Shown in pieces: positions 8,201 to 11,512 of a stretch of DNA of 11,512 nt. The translations under genes and the position numbers were made by a program. The notes under the pieces are model-generated. The model was given only the letters and a program-made list of their open reading frames with translations, did not search any database and was not told where the DNA came from. Source of the stretch: Clostridiales bacterium (GTDB lineage Bacteria > Bacillota > Clostridia > Lachnospirales > WRAX01); NCBI GenBank assembly GCA_031271375.1, contig JAISVU010000092.1:1-11512 (forward strand), in the 5' to 3' direction. How positions within the stretch are numbered: the first letter of the stretch is position 1; each line of letters begins with the position of its first letter.

Positions 8201-8398
8201 ATGGACAAGATAAAGGTCTATTATGAAGCCGGGGACGCATTGACATCCGTGATAAAGAAAAACGGCGGTCTTATAATGACCGAGGTGCTGGCGGCGGAGA
8301 TAACCCAGGGATCGGGCCTTGAAGGGGCGTTTACGAAGGAATGGGACCTGAACGGTTTCAAGGCAACACTGGGTGTTGCTTTGAAACCTAATGAATAG
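5231..8398 (+). CDS. ileS: Isoleucyl-tRNA synthetase, type 2
   Basis: This 1055-aa class I synthetase charges tRNA-Ile with isoleucine. The signature motifs are intact: HIGH at 60-63 in GPPTANGKPHIGH and KMSKS at 602-606. The CP1 editing domain shows the threonine-rich WTTTPWT (228-234) and HTAPAFGEDDY (324-334), with the conserved acidic residues used to hydrolyse Val-tRNA-Ile. Metal-binding Cys pairs are seen, for example C187-x2-C190. The GPPTANG context, the length above 1000 aa and the long C-terminal extension instead of the short zinc-binding tail of E. coli-type enzymes place it in the type-2 (eukaryote-like) group, whose members are often naturally insensitive to mupirocin. Translation begins at GTG 5231, with AGGAG (5219-5223) 7 nt upstream; TTG 5234 is a less likely alternative. 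Expression is controlled by the T-box leader. No U-tract terminator follows; a CTAG palindrome lies just after the stop. Confidence 0.97.
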   Translation: MLKKEFFDKVQASMDFAGREKEIIEFWEERGIFAKSIEAREGAPVFTFYDGPPTANGKPHIGHVITRAFKDAIPRYKTMKGFKVLRKAGWDTHGLPVEREVEKQLGINGKQDIEKYGVEPFIKKCKESVWKYEEEWKDMSRRVGFWADMENPYVTFHNNYIESVWWALKTIWDKGLMYKGHKVVPYCPRCGTPLSSHEVAQGYKDVKEDSAYVLFKAKDTENDYFIAWTTTPWTLPSNVALAVNPEESYVKAKAADGDKNYILAEALCGAVLGEGFEIIERFKGRDLERRHYEPLYDFAKPEDDAYYVVCASYVTLTDGTGIVHTAPAFGEDDYRTGTAYNLPFVNLVDGRGCFIDSVNLWPGMFVKDADPKIITELKGRGLLFRKVPYEHSYPFCYRCDDIPLIYYARDAWFIRMTAVKESLLANNNSVNWLPDSVRTGRMGDWLKNVIDWGFSRERYWGTPLPIWECPNGHTHVVGSVAEMVELTREEDKEKARGLELHKPYIDTITLVCPECGQAMKRTPEVIDCWFDSGSMPFAQWHYPFENGDVFNENFPADFISEAIDQTRGWFYTLLAISTLLFDKSPFKNVIVVGHVLDEKGQKMSKSKGNMVEVWDKLNKQGADAVRWYYYTFGAPWLSNRFNEDMLNEGQRKYLGTLWNAYAFFVLYANIDGFNPAEHRLRLAAELPTMDRWVLSRLNTLIKEVDGHVDGYRLTEAARAMADFTDDLSNWYIRRCRERFWAPGMEQDKIDAYMTLYHTLTTMAALTAPFTPFIAESMYRNLVAGLDSAAPESVHLCPFPQSDGSYIDAKLEAGMNGALAVVERGRAARNAAGVKNRQPVGRMYVSAGFELSASYRDIIKEELNVKELEFIDDASRFISYSFKPQLKTLGKRYGKLVPAIGAALASGDGTAFMNELKSGSINLFIEGHDIELAQEDVLIEEARKEGYAVDSDKGIIVVLDINLTPELIEEGFVREIVSKLQNMRKEAGFNVMDKIKVYYEAGDALTSVIKKNGGLIMTEVLAAEITQGSGLEGAFTKEWDLNGFKATLGVALKPNE

Positions 8399-8520
8399 AA
8401 CCTAGCGGCTAGGGCCTAGTAAACTAGGCCCTAGGAGAGGATATCGTATGGTATATTACCGGTTAGTCGGAAGTATTTCGTTTGAGCCGTTCGCCGCGCC
8501 TTTTCTCGGCTCTAGGTTCT
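8397..8520. repeat. CTAG-rich inverted-repeat patch after ileS
   Basis: An exact 9-bp inverted repeat, AGAACCTAG (8397-8405) and CTAGGTTCT (8512-8520), bounds this patch; its left arm overlaps the ileS stop codon. Inside is a perfect 11-bp palindrome, CTAGGGCCTAG (8409-8419) and CTAGGCCCTAG (8424-8434), with loop TAAA. A 6-bp stem, GAGCCG (8484-8489)/CGGCTC (8507-8512), lies at the right. Six CTAG tetramers occur in 124 nt. No T-run follows the palindrome on either strand, so it is not a standard intrinsic terminator, but it sits between convergent genes and could help end or stabilise both transcripts. It resembles the repeats in the ileS leader. Confidence 0.65.
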
Positions 8521-8540
8521 CGGCCCTTCTTTCATCTGGC

Positions 8541-8873
8541 TCAGATCGCGCTGTGTGTGAAGCTGGCTATCTTGCAGACCGGGATTTCGGTAACAGAGCC
8601 GAGCCAGCCATAGCCGCCGCCATTACAGCCGCCTACATTGGCGCCTAAAGCGTTACCGCCGCCGCAGCCGCCGTAGTTGCCGCCGCCGCAAGCGCTGCCT
8701 ACGCAGCAGGCGGGCGGAGCGCCGATATCGGTGATCAGCTTGACCGTGCCTTCGCATACAGCCGCGAGAACGCCCGTAAAGCCGGAGCCGCTAAGGCCGC
8801 CGCTGGTGGTGAAGATAGTAACGGTACGCCCGATATAACGTCTCAGCGATTCAACGAGGTCATGTTCGCACAT
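8541..8873 (-). CDS. Small Cys/Gly-rich protein with Sm-like pattern, putative spore coat component
   Basis: This 110-aa protein has a perfect ribosome binding site (AAGGAGG, 7 nt before the ATG on the minus strand), so I take it as real. The N-terminal part (residues 6-50: LVESLRRYIGRTVTIFT, then SGSGFTGVLAAV and VKLITDI) and the last 20 residues (SVTEIPVCKIASFTHSAI) have the alternating beta-strand pattern of Sm-like or DUF2642/GerQ-type small proteins. They are split by an insertion (about 52-92) made largely of Gly, Cys and Asn. In total there are 8 Cys and about 25 Gly. It has no signal peptide or membrane segment. Such Cys/Gly-rich small proteins are typical of spore coats, where they are cross-linked. 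A sigma-K-like promoter lies upstream (8934-8960), which fits late mother-cell expression. It converges with ileS and diverges from lysA. The family name and function are inferred, not recognised with certainty. Confidence 0.8.
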   Translation of the reverse strand: MCEHDLVESLRRYIGRTVTIFTTSGGLSGSGFTGVLAAVCEGTVKLITDIGAPPACCVGSACGGGNYGGCGGGNALGANVGGCNGGGYGWLGSVTEIPVCKIASFTHSAI

Positions 8874-8930
8874 AATGAATCCTCCTTTTTAGGTTATTTA
8901 ACTGCGATGGACATATTCGTTTTGTCCTAA

Positions 8931-8939
8931 TGCTATAGT
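8931..8939 (+). promoter_or_regulatory. Extended -10 promoter of lysA
   Basis: TGCTATAGT fits the extended -10 consensus TGnTATAAT with one mismatch. The -35 region is weak (TGGACA at 8908-8913 is 20 nt away). It would give a leader of about 30 nt before lysA. Its TATAGTATG stretch is the same DNA as the minus-strand CATACTATA. Confidence 0.45.
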
Positions 8940-8960
8940 ATGTTTCACTCAAAAATCGGT
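8934..8960 (-). promoter_or_regulatory. Sigma-K-like promoter of the Cys/Gly-rich gene
   Basis: On the minus strand AC (8960-8959) is followed after 16 nt by CATACTATA (8942-8934). This fits the Bacillus sigma-K pattern AC, 16-17 nt, CATAnnnTA. CATACTA alone would also suit a sigma-F/G -10, but no fitting -35 is seen. The leader to the ATG at 8873 would be about 50 nt. The motif is short, so the call is tentative. Confidence 0.5.
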
Positions 8961-8976
8961 TACATTTTTAGGAGAT

Positions 8977-10257
8977 ATGAAAGGACAAATGACTAAAAAC
9001 TTCCGAAACATCACCGAAGAAACAGGGTTTTTCAAGGATAACGCGCCAATGGAGCTGGTTCGTGAGTTTGGCAGCCCCCTCTATGTATATAATGAAGACA
9101 TACTTAGGGAGAGGTGCCGGGAGATGGCGAACCTCGTCCGGTACCCCCGGTTCAGGCCCAGCTATTCCGCAAAAGCCAACGCAAATATCAGGCTGCTGGA
9201 GATAATCCGCCAGGAGGGCCTGGAGGCCGACGCGATGAGCCCTTGCGAGATTATGGCGGAGCTTATCGCGGGTTTTGAGCCGCAAGAGATTTTTTACATA
9301 AGCAATAATGTTGACGAGGCCGAAATGCGCTTCGCCGTGGAAAAAGGCGTCCGCGTCAGCGTCGATTCCCTGTCCCAGCTGGAGCTGTACGGAAGGATAA
9401 ACCCAGGCAGCGAGGTTGCGGTGCGGTTGAATTCCGGCGTCGGGGCGGGGCATCACAGCAATGTAATCACCGGAGGCGCCGGAACGAAGTTTGGCGTAAA
9501 CCTAGACTATCTTCCGGCTATTAAGGACATACTCAATAAATATAATCTGCGACTTACAGGCATTAATTCACATATCGGGTCTTTGTTTATGAACCCGGAG
9601 CCGTATCTCGATAATGTTTCGGCGATGATGAAATTCGCGGAAAACTTCGAAGACCTTGCCTTCGTGGATTTCGGCGGGGGCTTTGGCGTACCGTATGGCA
9701 AGCGCTCCGGCGAGCAGCGTATGGATATTGTATCTTTAAGTGAGGCATTAACAAAGCTGACATATGATTTCACAAACAGGTTCGGCGATATTATCATTAA
9801 AACCGAGCCGGGTCGGTATATAGCAGCCGAATGCGGAGTCCTTCTCGGCACGGTGAACGCGGTTAAGCATAACGGCCCCGAAAAATACATAGGAACGGAC
9901 ATCGGTTTTAACGTCTTTTCCAGACCGCTTCTTTATAACTGCCGCCATGATATAGAAATTTATGGGCCGGACGGCCCTAAGGACGAGCATTTAGAGACAG
10001 TCACAGTCGTAGGCAACATATGCGAGACCGGCGACGTGCTTGCAAGGGGCATTCAGCTGCCCGCCGCAAGGGAGGGCGATACCGTATGCGTCCTTGACGC
10101 CGGGGCCTACGGATATTCGATGTCGTCCAACTACAATCTGCGGCCGCGCCCCGCCGAAGTCTTAATCCGCGCCGGCGGCGAGCCGCTGTTGATAAAGCCC
10201 AGGGAGAGCATTGAAGATATGCTGTCTTACGCGGGGCTGAGCGGGGCATATGTTTAG
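8977..10257 (+). CDS. lysA: Diaminopimelate decarboxylase
   Basis: LysA is a PLP enzyme that converts meso-diaminopimelate to L-lysine and CO2, the last step of lysine synthesis. The 426-aa length is normal. The PLP-binding lysine is K66 in SYSAKANAN. Further family motifs are NSHIGS, FGGGFGVPYG (PLP phosphate binding), EPGRY (277-281), CETGD (349-353, active-site Cys from the partner subunit) and AGAYGYSMSSNYN with Y378. These make LysA much more likely than an ornithine/arginine or carboxynorspermidine decarboxylase. The start is uncertain: ATG 8977 has AGGAG (8970-8974) only 2 nt upstream, and ATG 8989, four codons later, has AGGA (8982-8985) 3 nt upstream; neither spacing is ideal, and the choice affects only four residues. 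It has its own probable promoter (8931-8939) and is followed after 3 nt by the nuclease-helicase gene. No lysine riboswitch is visible. Confidence 0.95.
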   Translation: MKGQMTKNFRNITEETGFFKDNAPMELVREFGSPLYVYNEDILRERCREMANLVRYPRFRPSYSAKANANIRLLEIIRQEGLEADAMSPCEIMAELIAGFEPQEIFYISNNVDEAEMRFAVEKGVRVSVDSLSQLELYGRINPGSEVAVRLNSGVGAGHHSNVITGGAGTKFGVNLDYLPAIKDILNKYNLRLTGINSHIGSLFMNPEPYLDNVSAMMKFAENFEDLAFVDFGGGFGVPYGKRSGEQRMDIVSLSEALTKLTYDFTNRFGDIIIKTEPGRYIAAECGVLLGTVNAVKHNGPEKYIGTDIGFNVFSRPLLYNCRHDIEIYGPDGPKDEHLETVTVVGNICETGDVLARGIQLPAAREGDTVCVLDAGAYGYSMSSNYNLRPRPAEVLIRAGGEPLLIKPRESIEDMLSYAGLSGAYV

Positions 10258-10260
10258 ATA

Positions 10261-11512
10261 ATGCGTGATATTACGGTCTCGGTTCGGGGCATAGTGGAGT
10301 TTATATTACGGAGCGGCAGCATTGACGCGGGATACATGTCCCAAAGCCGTATGCAGGACGGCGTCAAGGCCCATCAGCGGGTGCAGCGGGCACGGCGCAG
10401 GGAAGCGGCGGCTTCCGAGCTGGAGTACGAACCGGAGGTGCGCCTGCGCTTGGGCTTCGAGCATATGGGCCTGCGCTGGAGCGTCAGCGGCGTCGCGGAC
10501 GGGATAGTCGCGGACGGCGATAATGTGACGATTGAAGAAATAAAATCCACCAACCGCGACCTGGACGCGCTAACCTTCGACGAGAGCCACTGGCACATGG
10601 CCCAGGCAAAGTGCTACGGGCATATGTACACGGAGCTGTACGGTGCGGAGGCAATACGTATAGACCTGACCTACTGCGCGGTGGACGACGACCGGAGCCG
10701 CACCTTTTCGCAACAATTCACACCGGGAGAGCTCAAGGCCTTCTTTTATGATTTGATTGAGCGGTACAGCCGCTGGGCGGAGCTGTCGTTTAACAAAAAA
10801 GAGAAACGGGACGCCGCCGTGAAAGCCGCAGGCTTCCCTTACGCCGCGTATCGCAAGGGCCAGCGGGAATTCGCGGTTCTGGCCTACAAGGCGGTGCAGA
10901 ACCGCAATAAGCTCTTCATCGAGGCCCCCACCGGGACAGGGAAGACGATATCCGCGCTGTTCCCCGCCGTGAAGGCTTTGGGAGAGGGCCTTGCGGACAA
11001 GGTCTTTTACCTTACCGCGAAGACTATAACCCGCCAGGCGGCGGAACAGGCTGCCGGTATGCTGATAGACGGCGGCTGCTCGCTTACCTATGTGGCGATG
11101 ACGGCAAGGGATAAGCTCTGCGTCCTGCCAGAACGTATTTGTTCACCGATGGCCTGCCCAATGGCGGACGGGCATTTCGACCGCGTAAACGACGCGCTGT
11201 GGGCCCTCTTGGAGCGGGCCTGGCGGATTACCCGGAACGAAATAGATGCGGCGGCGCGGGAGTTTAACGTATGCCCGTATGAGCTGATGCTGGACGCGTC
11301 GCTGTTCGCGGATATTATAATATGCGACTATAATTATGCCTTTGACCCCACGGTTTCATTAAAACGCTTCTTCGGCGACGCCGCGACCGAGACATATATT
11401 TTCCTGATAGACGAGGCTCATAACCTTGTGGAACGCGCAAGGGATATGTTCTCCGCGACCCTAAGCCGGAGCGGCTTTGACATGCTGCGCGGGATATTCA
11501 GGGGCCGTGGCA
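10261..11512 (+). CDS. PD-(D/E)XK nuclease/XPD-DinG-type Fe-S helicase fusion (3' end missing)
   Basis: The frame is open from ATG 10261 to the window edge (417 codons visible). The start is supported by the N-terminal SVRGIVEFILRSGSID pattern, which I expect in this family, although no good Shine-Dalgarno is present; coupling to lysA (3-nt gap) may compensate. Residues 1-200 form a RecB-type nuclease domain: D80 in GVADG, E93-I94-K95 in EEIKS, and the QxxxY motif (Q115-Y119). The superfamily 2 helicase part begins near RKGQREF (Q-like motif). It has Walker A APTGTGKT (222-229), motif Ia LTAKTITRQ, four Cys between motifs Ia and II (C287, C294, C299, C338) that can hold a 4Fe-4S cluster as in XPD/DinG, and DEAH (384-387). 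The conserved phrase GHFDRVNDA follows the third Cys. The enzyme would unwind DNA 5' to 3' and cut it, probably in repair; whether it has a defence role is open. The C-terminal helicase motifs lie beyond the window. Confidence 0.9.
   Translation, partial: MRDITVSVRGIVEFILRSGSIDAGYMSQSRMQDGVKAHQRVQRARRREAAASELEYEPEVRLRLGFEHMGLRWSVSGVADGIVADGDNVTIEEIKSTNRDLDALTFDESHWHMAQAKCYGHMYTELYGAEAIRIDLTYCAVDDDRSRTFSQQFTPGELKAFFYDLIERYSRWAELSFNKKEKRDAAVKAAGFPYAAYRKGQREFAVLAYKAVQNRNKLFIEAPTGTGKTISALFPAVKALGEGLADKVFYLTAKTITRQAAEQAAGMLIDGGCSLTYVAMTARDKLCVLPERICSPMACPMADGHFDRVNDALWALLERAWRITRNEIDAAAREFNVCPYELMLDASLFADIIICDYNYAFDPTVSLKRFFGDAATETYIFLIDEAHNLVERARDMFSATLSRSGFDMLRGIFRGRG

Noticed and set aside
8448..8648. 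Plus-strand ORF of 66 aa with AGGAGAGG 7 nt before its ATG
   Set aside because: The ribosome binding site is good, but the second half is antisense to the better-supported Cys/Gly-rich gene, and its Ala/Thr-rich C-terminus is what the complement of Gly/Cys codons yields. No recognisable domain. The SD-like run partly overlaps the CTAG repeat.
8871..8976. Lysine (L-box) riboswitch in front of lysA
   Set aside because: The gap is only about 100 nt, with two promoters and no room for the large lysine aptamer; no terminator hairpin is present.

Overview
The window looks like chromosomal DNA of an endospore-forming, low-to-mid GC clostridial Firmicute. This rests on a SPOCS (DUF3794)/LysM spore-coat morphogenesis protein at the left edge, a tRNA-Ile T-box leader in front of ileS, strong AAGGAGG-type ribosome binding sites, a small Cys/Gly-rich coat-like protein behind a sigma-K-like promoter, and DUF4349 membrane proteins. 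I see no insertion sequence, CRISPR array, integrase, rRNA or tRNA gene. The species cannot be named from this sequence.

Layout, left to right. (1) 1-1389: 3' part of a SPOCS/LysM protein resembling SipL, closed by a perfect 16-bp-stem terminator (1399-1440). (2) 1485-4806: an apparent three-gene operon behind a textbook ECF-sigma promoter (GGAAC, 16 nt, CGTC). It encodes a zinc-finger anti-sigma-like domain fused to a DUF4349-type membrane protein, a DUF4349 lipoprotein whose start overlaps the first gene by 8 nt, and a soluble PAS-like/GGDEF diguanylate cyclase 4 nt further on. No sigma factor gene lies beside it in the window. (3) 4807-8398: a vegetative promoter, a T-box riboswitch of about 350 nt with an AUC (Ile) specifier and clear mutually exclusive antiterminator and terminator folds, then a type-2 isoleucyl-tRNA synthetase of 1055 aa. 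(4) 8397-8540: a short noncoding patch of CTAG-rich inverted repeats, resembling heptamer-like CTAGAGC/CTGGAAC repeats inside the T-box leader. (5) 8541-8873, minus strand: a 110-aa Cys/Gly-rich protein with an Sm-like sequence pattern, diverging from lysA; their promoters share one 9-bp box. (6) 8977-11512: lysA (diaminopimelate decarboxylase) and, 3 nt later, the 5' part of a large fusion of a RecB-type PD-(D/E)XK nuclease with an XPD/DinG-type Fe-S helicase, which runs off the right edge.

How the parts work together (inference). The most suggestive unit is the ECF-controlled operon: an envelope-spanning zinc-finger/DUF4349 sensor, its lipoprotein paralog and a diguanylate cyclase would link envelope stress to c-di-GMP, with the sigma factor encoded elsewhere. 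The ileS unit is ordinary amino-acid-responsive control, decorated with repeats. The coat-like gene and the SPOCS protein belong to sporulation. LysA supplies lysine from meso-diaminopimelate, and the nuclease-helicase is a probable DNA repair enzyme that appears co-transcribed with lysA.
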